Assembly (NCBI GenBank): GCA_963728895.1
Contig: CAVSLM010000001.1
Location: 62,001-126,000 of the forward strand
Direction: 5' to 3'
From: CAVSLM01 sp963728895
Lineage (GTDB): Bacteria > Pseudomonadota > Gammaproteobacteria > JBBQDK01
DNA: 64,000 bases
Part shown: piece by piece, positions 35,611 to 44,694 of the stretch
Layout: every line of letters starts with the position of its first letter
Numbering within the stretch: position 1 is the stretch's first letter
Translations under genes and position numbers: made by a program
Notes under the pieces: generated by a model
Told to the model about the DNA's origin: nothing
The model's database searches: none
The model's input: the letters and a program-made list of their open reading frames with translations, nothing else

Positions 35611-37272
35611 ATGGGCCTTGAAGCGACCAGCGATCTGTGGTGGAAGAATGCGATTATCTACTGCGTCGACACGCAGTCGTTTCTCGACGCCAACGGCGAC
35701 GGTGTCGGCGATCTCGACGGCCTGACGCAGCGCGTCGACTATCTCGCCGGCATCGGCGTCACCTGTTTGTGGCTGATGCCCTTCTATCCCTCACCGGAAC
35801 GTGACTACGGCTACGACGTGGCGGACTACTACAACGTGGCCGACAAGTACGGAACCCTTGGGGACCTTGTCGAGCTCGTCAGAACGGCCCGCGAGCGCGG
35901 GATCCGGATCATCGCGGACCTGGTGATAAACCACACCTCCATCGAGCACCCGTGGTTCCAGGCGGCGCGCAGGAACCGCCACTCGATATACCATGACTTC
36001 TACGTCTGGGCCGACGAAAAACCTGCAGACGCAGACCAGGGTGTGATCTTCCCGGGCAAGCAGAAGGGCATCTGGTCATACGACCGTGCCGCGAAGCGCT
36101 GGTACATGCATCGCTTCATGCCATTCCAGCCCGACCTCAACATCAACAATCCGCTCGTTCGGAACGAGATCCAGAAGGTCATCGGCTTCTGGCTCGAGCT
36201 CGGCCTGTCGGGCTTTCGGGTGGACGCGGTGCCCTTTGTCATCGAGCAGGTCCAAGGTGAGCATCCCGCGGTGTCCGATCCCCACGATTACCTGCGCAAC
36301 ATTCGCGACTTTGCACTGCGCCGCCGGGGCGACTGCATGCTTCTGGCCGAGGCGAATGAGCCGCTCGATCGGATCGCCGGTTTCTTCGGCAGCCGCGGCA
36401 ACCAGATGAACATGCTGTTCAGCTTCGTGACCAACCAGGCGTTGTACCTGTCCTTCGTACGCGGCAGCGCAAAGCCGGTGACCGATGCCCTTCGGGCGCT
36501 GCCGCAGATTCCGCCCGAGGCGCAGTGGGCCAATTTCATCAAGAACCACGACGAGGCCACATTCGACAAGCTCACGGATGAGGAGCGTGCGGAGGTCTTC
36601 GCCGCCTTCGCCCCGGAATCGTCGATGCGTCTCTTTGGCCGGGGGGTCCGCCGCCGCTTCCCGAACATGGTCGATGGCGACCGACGGCGCCTGGAGCTCG
36701 CGTATAACCTGCTCTTCAGCCTCCCCGGCACTCCGGTACTCTTCTACGGTGAGGAGATCGGGCTCGGGGACAATCAGTGCATGGCGGAGCGGGAGGCGGT
36801 CCGTCCCCCGATGCACTGGTCCGGTGAACGTGGCGCGGGGTTCACGACCGCTCCGGAATCCCACCTGCCGCGCAAGCTCGTCCGCGACGGCCCTTTCGGC
36901 TACCCTGCGCTGAACGTCGAGCAGCAGGTGAAAGATCCCCACTCGCTGCTCAACTGGATGGAACGGGCCATTCGGGTGCGCAAGGAGTGGCCGGCGTTTG
37001 GCTGGGGCAGATGGGATGTGCTCGGCACGCACAACGAATCGGTGCTGGCGCACATCGCCACCTGGGACGACTCGAGCGGCCTGGCCGTGCACAACTTCGC
37101 CGATCGCACGGCGCGTGCAACCGTGCGACTGCCGAAGGACGCAGTCGAAGGCCGATGGCGACACATCTTCGGCCCGCGCGACGCCGGCGTGCCGGAGATT
37201 CGCGATGGCCAGGTGACACTCGAGCTGCCTCCGTACGGCTATCAGTGGTTCGGGCGCCGGGCGCGCGTGTGA
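35611..37272 (+). CDS. GH13 alpha-glucosyltransferase, trehalose synthase-like
   Basis: A 553-residue glycoside hydrolase family 13 enzyme closest in pattern to maltose alpha-D-glucosyltransferase (trehalose synthase, TreS). N-terminus DLWWKNAIIYCVDTQSFLDANGDGVGD is TreS-like. Catalytic regions: DLVINHT (about residue 103), GFRVDAVPF with nucleophile Asp (about 200), LLAEANE with acid/base Glu (about 244) and KNHDE with the third Asp (about 311). The short C-terminal beta domain is normal for TreS; there is no fused maltokinase. It is followed at 76 bases by a debranching-type enzyme. Confidence 0.9.
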   Translation: MGLEATSDLWWKNAIIYCVDTQSFLDANGDGVGDLDGLTQRVDYLAGIGVTCLWLMPFYPSPERDYGYDVADYYNVADKYGTLGDLVELVRTARERGIRIIADLVINHTSIEHPWFQAARRNRHSIYHDFYVWADEKPADADQGVIFPGKQKGIWSYDRAAKRWYMHRFMPFQPDLNINNPLVRNEIQKVIGFWLELGLSGFRVDAVPFVIEQVQGEHPAVSDPHDYLRNIRDFALRRRGDCMLLAEANEPLDRIAGFFGSRGNQMNMLFSFVTNQALYLSFVRGSAKPVTDALRALPQIPPEAQWANFIKNHDEATFDKLTDEERAEVFAAFAPESSMRLFGRGVRRRFPNMVDGDRRRLELAYNLLFSLPGTPVLFYGEEIGLGDNQCMAEREAVRPPMHWSGERGAGFTTAPESHLPRKLVRDGPFGYPALNVEQQVKDPHSLLNWMERAIRVRKEWPAFGWGRWDVLGTHNESVLAHIATWDDSSGLAVHNFADRTARATVRLPKDAVEGRWRHIFGPRDAGVPEIRDGQVTLELPPYGYQWFGRRARV

Positions 37273-37348
37273 CACCAACCTCCATCATTTCCGAGCGCCT
37301 CGGCGGCGGTCCGCGGCAGCCAATCCGCACGAAACTTCGAGCAGGACG

Positions 37349-39421
37349 GTGACCGGAACCATTCATCGCGTGCTCCGCATGGGCGAGTCGGGCCATGCAG
37401 ACGGAAAACGGCTGGTTACACGCGAGTGGCTGCTGACCAACGGGATCGGCGGTTATGCCAGCGGCACGCTGGGTGGCGTGAACACGCGGCACTATCACGG
37501 TCTGCTCACTGCGGCCCAGCCGGCGCCGCTCGGGCGGGTTCCGATGTTGCGGCATCTGACGGAGGAGCTGCGGCTCGAAGGCGGAGAGTCGGTCCGGATC
37601 AGCGGCGAATGCACAGCGCACGGCGAGCCGCGGGTTCCGGCTGCGGATTTCCTGGTCGATTTTCAGCTCGAGAACGGGCTGCCCGTGTGGCGCTACCGGC
37701 TCGGCGAGATCGAGTACGAGCGCCGCATCGTGATGCCCTACGGGCAGAATACCACCTACCTCATCTATCGCCTGACTGCGGCTCCCGGTGCGGTGATCCT
37801 GATGCTGCGCCCCGCGGTTCAGTCCCGACGACACGACGAGCCGTCCCGGCCCAATGTCGTCGAGCACATTCTGACCGCACGCGGGGATCGGTACGAGATC
37901 GCCGGGGATCCCACGGTGCCCGTGCTGCGGCTCCGGCTGCTTGCAGATCGGCAGATGTTGATACTGGACGGCGGGACACGCCAGGAGATCCATCTGCAGG
38001 AAGAGGCGGAGCGTGGATATGATCCGCGCGGGGCTCTATGGAGCCCCGGACGTTTCGAAATCCAGTTGGCGCAAAGCGACGAAGCGGCGTTGATTGCCTC
38101 CACGGAGCCCTGGGCCAGCATCGATGCCTTGCACCCGGGTGACGCGCTGGCACTCGAAGTGCAGCGCCGCGAGCAGCTGTTGCAGCGTGCTTCGTCCGCG
38201 GTGGCAGACACGTTCGCCGGTGAGATGGTCCTGGCCGCCGATCAGTTCCTGATTACACCGCCCGGGAGAATACGCGAGCGGATAAGGGCACAGGCGCGGG
38301 GGGACGAGGTGAAGGCGGTGATCGCCGGTTACCATTGGTTCACGGATTGGGGCCGGGACACGCTCATCAGTCTGGAGGGTCTTACGCTGGTCACCGGGCG
38401 CACGTCGGAGGCCCGATGGATCCTGCGCAGTCTGAGCCAATACCTGCGGGACGGACTGGTTCCCAACCTCTTCCCCGAGGGCGAAGACGAGGGCCTGTAT
38501 CATACGGCCGATGCCACGCTGTGGTTCTTTCATGCCCTGGACCGCTATCTTGCCTACACCGACGATCGCGTCACGCTGCGCCTGCTCCTCCCCAAGTTGA
38601 TCGACATTGCGGAGCATCACCTCCACGGCACGCGCTTCGGAATCGAAGTGGACGGCAGCGATGGTCTGTTGCGGCAAGGTCAGGAGGGCTATCAGCTCAC
38701 CTGGATGGACGCCAAGGTCGACGACTGGGTGGTGACCCCGCGGCGCGGCAAGGCAGTGGAGATCAATGCACTGTGGTACAACGCGCTGTCGCTTCTCGCC
38801 GGTTGGCTTGCGCAGGAGGACGGAGACGCGGCGACGCGGCCGTGGCGGGACCAGATCAGCCTCGTGCGCGAGTCTTTCAACCGCCGCTTCTGGTACGCAC
38901 GCGGCGGATACCTGTACGACGTGGTGGACGGAGAGAGCGGCGACGATGCAGCGTGCCGCCCCAACCAGCTGTTCTCGTTTGCGCTGCCGAATCCGGTGTT
39001 GGAGCGCAAACGCTGGAAAAGCGTGCTCGACGTGGTACGGCAAAGACTGCTGGTCCCCCTCGGGCTTCGCACCTTGTCGCCCGACCATCCGGATTTCAAG
39101 TCGCGTTATTTCGGCGATTTGCGCGACCGGGACGCGGCCTACCACCAGGGCACGGTCTGGCCCTGGCTGATCGGCCCGTTCATCGACGCGTGGCTTGCGG
39201 CCAATCCGGACGATCGCGCGGGCGCGCGCGGCTGCCTGCAGGGATTTCCAGCGCATCTGGACCAGGCGTGTATCGGGTCGATCAGCGAGATTTGCGATGC
39301 GCAGGACCCGTTCACGGCGCGCGGTTGTATCGCCCAGGCCTGGAGCGTGGCCGAGGTACTGCGCAGTTGGGTCAAGACCGCACATTCACCCCAGAGCACT
39401 TCCGATGGGAGTCCGGGTTGA
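37349..39421 (+). CDS. Glycogen debranching enzyme-like (amylo-alpha-1,6-glucosidase, GH133)
   Basis: A 690-residue protein. The N-terminal domain (about 1-290) begins with LVTREWLLTNGIGGYASGTLGGVNTRHYHGLL, the archaeal/bacterial-type debranching-enzyme start. The C-terminal (alpha/alpha)6 catalytic barrel (about 310-680) includes GYHWFTDWGRDTLISLEGL, LTWMDAKVDDWVVTPRRGKAVEINALWYNAL and HQGTVWPWLIGPFIDAW. It would hydrolyse alpha-1,6-branch glucosyl residues of glycogen. GTG start with GAGCAGGA upstream. Together with the GH13 gene it suggests glycogen-to-trehalose conversion. A tandem repeat array starts 61 bases after the stop. Confidence 0.9.
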   Translation: MTGTIHRVLRMGESGHADGKRLVTREWLLTNGIGGYASGTLGGVNTRHYHGLLTAAQPAPLGRVPMLRHLTEELRLEGGESVRISGECTAHGEPRVPAADFLVDFQLENGLPVWRYRLGEIEYERRIVMPYGQNTTYLIYRLTAAPGAVILMLRPAVQSRRHDEPSRPNVVEHILTARGDRYEIAGDPTVPVLRLRLLADRQMLILDGGTRQEIHLQEEAERGYDPRGALWSPGRFEIQLAQSDEAALIASTEPWASIDALHPGDALALEVQRREQLLQRASSAVADTFAGEMVLAADQFLITPPGRIRERIRAQARGDEVKAVIAGYHWFTDWGRDTLISLEGLTLVTGRTSEARWILRSLSQYLRDGLVPNLFPEGEDEGLYHTADATLWFFHALDRYLAYTDDRVTLRLLLPKLIDIAEHHLHGTRFGIEVDGSDGLLRQGQEGYQLTWMDAKVDDWVVTPRRGKAVEINALWYNALSLLAGWLAQEDGDAATRPWRDQISLVRESFNRRFWYARGGYLYDVVDGESGDDAACRPNQLFSFALPNPVLERKRWKSVLDVVRQRLLVPLGLRTLSPDHPDFKSRYFGDLRDRDAAYHQGTVWPWLIGPFIDAWLAANPDDRAGARGCLQGFPAHLDQACIGSISEICDAQDPFTARGCIAQAWSVAEVLRSWVKTAHSPQSTSDGSPG

Positions 39422-39482
39422 TGTCCTGCCAGGCGGTGCATGGTGGGTGGCTGGCGCCGGTCCCCCCACTGCGCAAGCCGAG

Positions 39483-39889
39483 GGGTCACGCAGTTGCAGG
39501 ATTGCAGGCCAAAGGAACGCGTGCGTGGGACGCACCCTACGGGTGCCGCAATCGTCAAGTGTGCCACCCTTCGCACACGCCACGGGTCACGCAGTTGCAG
39601 GATTGCAGGCCAAAGGAACGCGTGCGTGGGACGCACCCTACGGGTGCCGCAATCGTCAAGTGTGCCACCCTTCGCACACGCCACGGGTCACGCAGTTGCA
39701 GGATTGCAGGCCAAAGGAACGCGTGCGTGGGACGCACCCTACGGGTGCCGCAATCGTCAAGTGTGCCACCCTTCGCACACATCACGGGTCACGCAGTTGC
39801 AGGATTGCAGGCCAAAGGAACGCGTGCGTGGGACGCACCCTACGGGTGCCGCAATCGTCAAGTGTGCCACCCTTCGCACACACGCCACG
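39483..39889 (+). repeat. Four-copy 101-bp tandem repeat array
   Basis: Units start at 39483, 39584, 39685 and 39786, so the period is exactly 101 bases and the copies are almost identical (the only differences I see are at the unit ends: CACACGCCACGGG, CACACATCACGGG, CACACACGCCACGGG). Each unit holds two perfect hairpins: GTGCGT-GGG-ACGCAC (39521-39535 in unit 1) and GTGTGC-8 bases-GCACAC (39559-39578). The period is not a multiple of three, so the open frames across it are not a gene. A related sequence (GTAGGGTGCGCCGTGCGCAC) follows at 39918-39937. Confidence 0.95.
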
Positions 39890-40076
39890 GGTGCCGCATT
39901 CGCTGTTCATGCCACCCGTAGGGTGCGCCGTGCGCACGCGGGCCGCCGTGTGGACGGGGCGCGGAAGCGCTCCCGCCTGCGATCTCGGCCGAATCTGCAT
40001 GAGGGTCGGACACGTCGACGCGTGAGCGGTGCGTGCGTCGCGAGCGGGTGGGCGCGCAGCGCGTACAAGGAAGGTC
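39890..40076. other. Intergenic sequence after the tandem array
   Basis: No gene seen. It includes one degenerate relative of the repeat's palindrome (39915-39942) and ends at the stop of the convergent DUF1269 gene. Confidence 0.4.
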
Positions 40077-40595
40077 CTACTGATGTTGAAGTGGTTCCTG
40101 CTTGGGTACATCGGTCACCCGGATATGCGCGTCCGGATGGTGATCAAGGATCAGGTTCTGATAGCGCTCAATCTCCTTCTTGGGCACATCGACGAGCAGC
40201 AGTATCCTGCCAAGGGAAAGGTCTTCTTCGAAGGGATCGAATTCCCTGTTGTGCAGGTCCTTGGAAATCAGGCCGGAGGCGAGGGCGCCGAAACCGGCTC
40301 CCGCCGCGGCCGTCGCCAGCAGTGCCCCGCCACCGATCACCAGTCCGGCGGGCGGGAATGCCACGGCCAGCAACCCGCCCAGCAGGCCGGCAGCTCCGCC
40401 GAGCGCGACCCCTTTCTCTATGCCATGAGCCAGCTCGCTCTTCTGGATGATGGAAGCCGCGGGCAGTCCGTCGAGGGGTACTGCGATGCTGGCGACCGCA
40501 TGCATATGCCGCTGCGGAATACCGGCATCTTCCAGTTCACCCACGATCTTCCTGCAAATGTCCTTGTCTGGAACAATGAAATACAGTCGCCTCAT
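40077..40595 (-). CDS. DUF1269-type membrane protein
   Basis: A 172-residue protein: N-terminal ferredoxin-like half (RRLYFIVPDKDICRKIVGEL with HMHAVASIAVPLDGLPAA), one glycine-rich hydrophobic segment at residues about 62-110 (GVALGGAAGLLGGLLAVAFPPAGLVIGGGALLA), and a C-terminal half (LGRILLLVDVPKKEIERYQNLILDHHPDAHI). This is the DUF1269 (TM region, glycine-zipper) arrangement of unknown function. ATG at 40595 has a GGAGGGAAG ribosome binding site. Confidence 0.8.
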   Translation of the reverse strand: MRRLYFIVPDKDICRKIVGELEDAGIPQRHMHAVASIAVPLDGLPAASIIQKSELAHGIEKGVALGGAAGLLGGLLAVAFPPAGLVIGGGALLATAAAGAGFGALASGLISKDLHNREFDPFEEDLSLGRILLLVDVPKKEIERYQNLILDHHPDAHIRVTDVPKQEPLQHQ

Positions 40596-41065
40596 AGCGC
40601 TTCCCTCCGCGAAGGCATCAGGGTGAACTCCGGGCAACACGCGGTTACCGCAGTCTCCTTCGCATGACATTGCGTACCTGGTGGGCTGCCTGGCAGCGTG
40701 CGCGACGGCTGAATCTACAAAGCCACAAGACGCATTCCACCTGCACCTTCACGCTGATCCTGCACCTGGGCAGCGCGCCGAATCTCATCATACGCCGCCC
40801 GATGCTGTTTCCGGATGAAGTGTAGATCCGGCGATCCAAAAAGCGCGGCGCCAGCCAACGGACGCCCACTACGCCGCGACCCGCGCGGGCGTACCCGCAG
40901 CCTGCAGCGGCGCCGTGCTCGGCCGAGCCGTTCCGAGTGTGCAATGGAGATTCGTCGCTGCACGGCGATGCGCCCCGGCTGGTGCGGTAATCGACCTCGA
41001 CGACCTTGCCGAAAGCAGTTCGCCTGAAGTGGCAAGACGTCATAGCGAACCACGGGGAGAGACCG
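40596..41065. other. Intergenic gap, divergent region
   Basis: About 470 bases between divergent genes. I see no gene, tRNA or clear terminator. It must hold the promoters for the DUF1269 gene and the gene at 41066, but no element matches consensus well enough to name. Confidence 0.3.
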
Positions 41066-41488
41066 ATGAGCAGATACATGAGCGAGAAGGGCGACATGAA
41101 CACATTCGCAGTGCTACGTGATATCACGATCGCGGTGATCGTGCTGGTAATTCTGATCATGGGCGGCTGCCCCGTTTACAATGTCTGGCAGCAGGGCCTC
41201 GCCGGCAAGGCGGCATTGAAGCGTGCCGAGCAGGACCGCCAGATTGCCGTGCAGGAAGCGCTGGCGAAGAAGGAAGCTGCAGTCATGCTCGCCGACGCCG
41301 AGGTGGAGCGCGCCAAGGGTGTCGCCAAGGCGAACCAGATCATCGGCCAGAGCCTCAAGGGCAACGAGGAATACCTGCGTTACCTGTGGCTGGTGGACGT
41401 TGCCGGTGGGGACAAGAACAAGACGGTAGTGTACATCCCGACCGAAGCGAACATCCCGATCCTGGAAGCGGGGCGGACGCCGAGGTGA
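41066..41488 (+). CDS. Membrane-anchored protein resembling the tail of band-7/SPFH proteins
   Basis: A 140-residue protein with one N-terminal membrane helix (about 16-38, ITIAVIVLVILIMGGCPVYNVW) and a charged Ala/Glu/Lys-rich helix (KAALKRAEQDRQIAVQEALAKK, VERAKGVAKANQIIGQSL) ending EYLRYLWLVDVAGGDKNKTVVYIPTEANIPI. The post-helix pattern (AKANQII..., YLRYLW, VVYIP) is that of the C-terminal part of stomatin/prohibitin-like proteins, but the SPFH domain itself is absent. GGGAGAGA precedes the ATG at 41066; ATG 41096 is possible. Function unknown. Confidence 0.7.
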   Translation: MSRYMSEKGDMNTFAVLRDITIAVIVLVILIMGGCPVYNVWQQGLAGKAALKRAEQDRQIAVQEALAKKEAAVMLADAEVERAKGVAKANQIIGQSLKGNEEYLRYLWLVDVAGGDKNKTVVYIPTEANIPILEAGRTPR

Positions 41489-41530
41489 CCGACTTCGATC
41501 AGCTGGCCGGCTGGCGCATCCGGGCAAGAC

Positions 41531-43315
41531 TCAGCCGCAGGCGACGAGAGAAGTCTCTTGCCCGGATTCGGGCCGCTCCAGGCGCGGAGGGGATCCGCGA
41601 CGAAAGCGCTTCGATTCGGGATAGGGGAAGACGTCGGCCAGATGTCCGCGGTGAATGTCGTCCTGCCGCTGACGCCAGTAGTCCGCATCCAGCAAGTCGC
41701 GGTGCAGGGCCATGAAAGCCTGACGCACCTTGGGGCTGGTGAGCAGGAAAGTGGCAAATTCCTCGGGAAAGACATCCGCGGGACCGGCACAGTACCAGGG
41801 CTCCGCGTCCAGCTCGTATTCCGGGTAGGGCGGCGGGGGGATCCGGCGAAAGTGGCAGTCGGTGAGATAGCAGATCTCGTCGTAGTCGTAGAACACGACC
41901 CGTCCCTGGCGGGTCACGCCGAAGTTCTTCAGCAGCAGGTCGCCGGGGAAGATGTTGGCCGCCGCCAGCTGCTTGATGGCCCGGCCGTACTCGTCCACGG
42001 CCCGGCGCAGCTGGGGCTCGTTGGCGTTACGCAAATACACATCCAGCGGAGTCATGCGCCGCTCGATGTAGAGGTGCTTGATGACCAGCTGGTCGCCGTC
42101 CAGCTCCACGCTGGAGGCGGCCTGGCTGGTGAGCTCGGCCAGCAGTTCACGCGAGAACCTCGCGATGGGGAAGGCCGCGTCGGAATACTCCAGGGAGTCC
42201 GCCATGCGGCCCACCCGATCGTGCTGCTTGACCAGCTGATATTTGGCCATCACAGCTTCGCGGGTGGTGTCCTTGGGCGGCGGAAAACGGTCCTTGATCA
42301 CCTTGAAGACGTAGGGATAGGAGGGCAGAGTGAATACGCTCATGACCATGCCGCGTGCGCCCGGCGCGATGACCAGCTCGTCGGTGGAGTGGCGCAGGTG
42401 GCGCAGGAAGTCGCGGTAGAACTCCGTCTTGCCGTGCTTCTGCAGGCCGATGGCGGTGTACAGATCCGCCTTGGTCTTGCACGGCAGCACCCGCAGCAGG
42501 AATTCCACCACCGCCGAGGGCACCTCGGTGTCTACCATGAAATAAGAGCGGGCGAAGCTGAACAGGTTGGCCAGCTCCCCCTCACCGACCAGCAGCGCAT
42601 CCACATACAGCCCACCGCGCTCGTCATTCAGCACCGGAATGGCGAAGGGAATCTCCTCGCCACCGTTGACGGCCTTGCCGATGATGTAGGCCGCCTTGTT
42701 GCGGTAGAAGGGACAATTGAGCACCGAGAGCTGGAAGTTCTGCTGGGCGACCGCGCCGGGCGGAATGTGCTCGCGCACCGCCCGCAGTAGATTGGCCAGG
42801 TCGCGGCGCCGATTGGCGAAGGGCAGGGTGAAGCCGCAGCTCTCCAGGATCCGGTTCACGGTACGGTCGAAGCCCGCGCGCGCCGGGTAGAAGCTGCTGT
42901 AGGTGGACACTTCCAGCTCCAGGTGCTCGGTGGACACCGCGGGACGCACGAAGATGTTGCGGTTGTTGTAGTAGCGTCGATGGAACAGCCGGCAGAACAC
43001 CGAGTTGTAGAAGGTCTCGGCAAGTTCCGGCTGCTTGTGCTGGTCCAGCAGATGAACGTACTCCACCTTGATACGCTGCCACAGGGCCTCGTCCAGCTCC
43101 TGCAGGGTGATGTCGCCGCGCAGCTCGTCCGTAGTCTCGATGACCCGCTGATCGTAGTAGTAGATTCGCTCCCGGGAGGCGCGCTGGGCGCCGTGCCAGT
43201 CGGCACGCTCGAAGCGTCCTCGGGCACCCGCGGTAGCCGCCTGGAACAGGGCATAGTGACGCTCGAAGCCGCCCAATATGCTGCGGGCTATGCGCCGGGC
43301 TTGAACGGGTGACAT
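41531..43315 (-). CDS. aceK: Isocitrate dehydrogenase kinase/phosphatase
   Basis: A 594-residue bifunctional enzyme that phosphorylates and dephosphorylates isocitrate dehydrogenase, directing isocitrate into the glyoxylate shunt. Family markers: RERIYYYDQRVIETTDELRG (about 60-80), NCPFYRNKAAYIIGK (about 200) and the ATP loop region APGARGMVMSVFTLPSYPYVFKVIKDRF (about 316-343), then KNFGVTRQGRVVFYDYDEI (about 463). The ATG at 43315 lies 17 bases after the aceA stop; a long open frame upstream is a shadow of aceA. It is last in aceBAK. Confidence 0.96.
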   Translation of the reverse strand: MSPVQARRIARSILGGFERHYALFQAATAGARGRFERADWHGAQRASRERIYYYDQRVIETTDELRGDITLQELDEALWQRIKVEYVHLLDQHKQPELAETFYNSVFCRLFHRRYYNNRNIFVRPAVSTEHLELEVSTYSSFYPARAGFDRTVNRILESCGFTLPFANRRRDLANLLRAVREHIPPGAVAQQNFQLSVLNCPFYRNKAAYIIGKAVNGGEEIPFAIPVLNDERGGLYVDALLVGEGELANLFSFARSYFMVDTEVPSAVVEFLLRVLPCKTKADLYTAIGLQKHGKTEFYRDFLRHLRHSTDELVIAPGARGMVMSVFTLPSYPYVFKVIKDRFPPPKDTTREAVMAKYQLVKQHDRVGRMADSLEYSDAAFPIARFSRELLAELTSQAASSVELDGDQLVIKHLYIERRMTPLDVYLRNANEPQLRRAVDEYGRAIKQLAAANIFPGDLLLKNFGVTRQGRVVFYDYDEICYLTDCHFRRIPPPPYPEYELDAEPWYCAGPADVFPEEFATFLLTSPKVRQAFMALHRDLLDADYWRQRQDDIHRGHLADVFPYPESKRFRRGSPPRLERPESGQETSLVACG

Positions 43316-43332
43316 GTCGGCTCGGTGCAGAC

Positions 43333-44652
43333 TCAGCCGCCGGCGACCTGGAACTGGGCCTCTTCGGTGGACCCCGCCAGCGCCGTGACCGAAGAGCTGC
43401 CCCCCTGGATGGCATTGGTGACTGCGTCGAAGTAGCCGGCACCCACTTCCTGCTGATGCGCCACGAAAGTGTAGCCGCGGCTGGCGGCGGCAAACTCGCG
43501 CTCCTGTACCATCTCCACATAGGCGCGCATCCCATCTTCGGAATAGCGCTCCGCCAGGTCGAACATGTTGAGCCACATGCTGTGGATGCCCGCCAGGGTG
43601 ATGAACTGGTAGACGTAGCCCATGGCGGCGAGCTCCCGCTGAAAGCGGGCGATGGTGGCGTCGTCCAGCTTGCCCTTCCAATTGAACGAGGGACTGCAGT
43701 TGTAGGCCAGTGCCTTGTCGGGGTGGGCTCGCTTGATGCCCTCGGCGAAGCCCCGGGCAAACGCCAGATCCGGGGTGCTGGTCTCGCACCAGATCATGTC
43801 CGCATACGGAGCGTAAGCCAGCCCCCGGGCGATGGCCTGGTCGAGTCCGGCGCGGGTGCGGAAGAAGCCCTCCGGCGTGCGCTGACCAGTGAGAAACGCC
43901 TGGTCGCGCGGGTCCACCTCGGAGGTGAGCAGGGATGCCGCCTCGGCGTCGGTGCGGGCCACCAGCACGGTGGGTACGCCCATTACGTCCGCCGCCAAGC
44001 GGGCGGCAATGAGCTTCTGCACCGCTTCCTGGGTCGGCACGAGCACCTTGCCACCCATGTGACCGCATTTCTTCACCGCCGAGAGCTGATCTTCGAAGTG
44101 CACGCCGGCGGCGCCGGCGGCGATCATGTTCTTCATCAGCTCGAAGGCATTCAGCACGCCCCCGAAGCCGGCTTCGGCGTCTGCCACGATGGGCAGAAAA
44201 TAATCCACGTAGCGGTCCGAGTCCGGCCCGACGCCGGCGGCCCACTGGATCTCGTCGGCCCGCTTGAAGGCATTGTTGATCCGCCGCACCACCGACGGCA
44301 CCGAGTCGTAGGCATACAGCGACTGGTCCGGATACATGGACTCGGAGGTGTTGTTGTCCGCTGCCACCTGCCAGCCGGAAAGATAGATGGACTCCAGCCC
44401 CGCCTTGGCCTGTTGCACCGCCTGGCCGCCGGTGAGCGCCCCGAGACAATTGACGAAGCCCTTGCGCGCGCCGCCGTGCAGCAGACTCCAGAGTCGCTCG
44501 GCCCCGCGCCGCGCCAGCGTGCACTCCGGCTGCAGCGATCCCCGCAGGCGCACCACTTCGGCGGCAGAGTATCCACGCTTCACGTCATGCCAGCGGGCAT
44601 CGGTCTGCCATTGCTGCTCGACCTCTCGTGTCTGCTCGTTTCGGCTTTTCAT
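43333..44652 (-). CDS. aceA: Isocitrate lyase
   Basis: Splits isocitrate to succinate and glyoxylate. The 439-residue bacterial-type enzyme shows the catalytic KKCGH motif at about residue 193 with Cys nucleophile, GGVLNAFELMKNMI-type substrate loop (about 160), the WCETSTPDL segment and SPSFNWKG. It starts at ATG 44652, with GGAGG nine bases upstream; a GTG one codon earlier is possible. aceB ends about 40 bases upstream. Confidence 0.97.
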   Translation of the reverse strand: MKSRNEQTREVEQQWQTDARWHDVKRGYSAAEVVRLRGSLQPECTLARRGAERLWSLLHGGARKGFVNCLGALTGGQAVQQAKAGLESIYLSGWQVAADNNTSESMYPDQSLYAYDSVPSVVRRINNAFKRADEIQWAAGVGPDSDRYVDYFLPIVADAEAGFGGVLNAFELMKNMIAAGAAGVHFEDQLSAVKKCGHMGGKVLVPTQEAVQKLIAARLAADVMGVPTVLVARTDAEAASLLTSEVDPRDQAFLTGQRTPEGFFRTRAGLDQAIARGLAYAPYADMIWCETSTPDLAFARGFAEGIKRAHPDKALAYNCSPSFNWKGKLDDATIARFQRELAAMGYVYQFITLAGIHSMWLNMFDLAERYSEDGMRAYVEMVQEREFAAASRGYTFVAHQQEVGAGYFDAVTNAIQGGSSSVTALAGSTEEAQFQVAGG

Positions 44653-44694
44653 CACGTTCTGCCTCCAGGGTAAGGGTGGCCTGCGGGCCGCTGC

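Noticed and set aside
39483..39889. CRISPR array
   Set aside because: The repeats are contiguous without spacers and the 101-base unit is too long; no cas genes nearby.
39440..40450. Long open frames across the tandem array encoding repeated RPKERVRGTHPTG- and QRNACVGRTLRVP-type peptides
   Set aside because: The 101-base period is not a multiple of three, so the frame rotates each unit; the open frames only reflect a lack of stops in GC-rich repeats.
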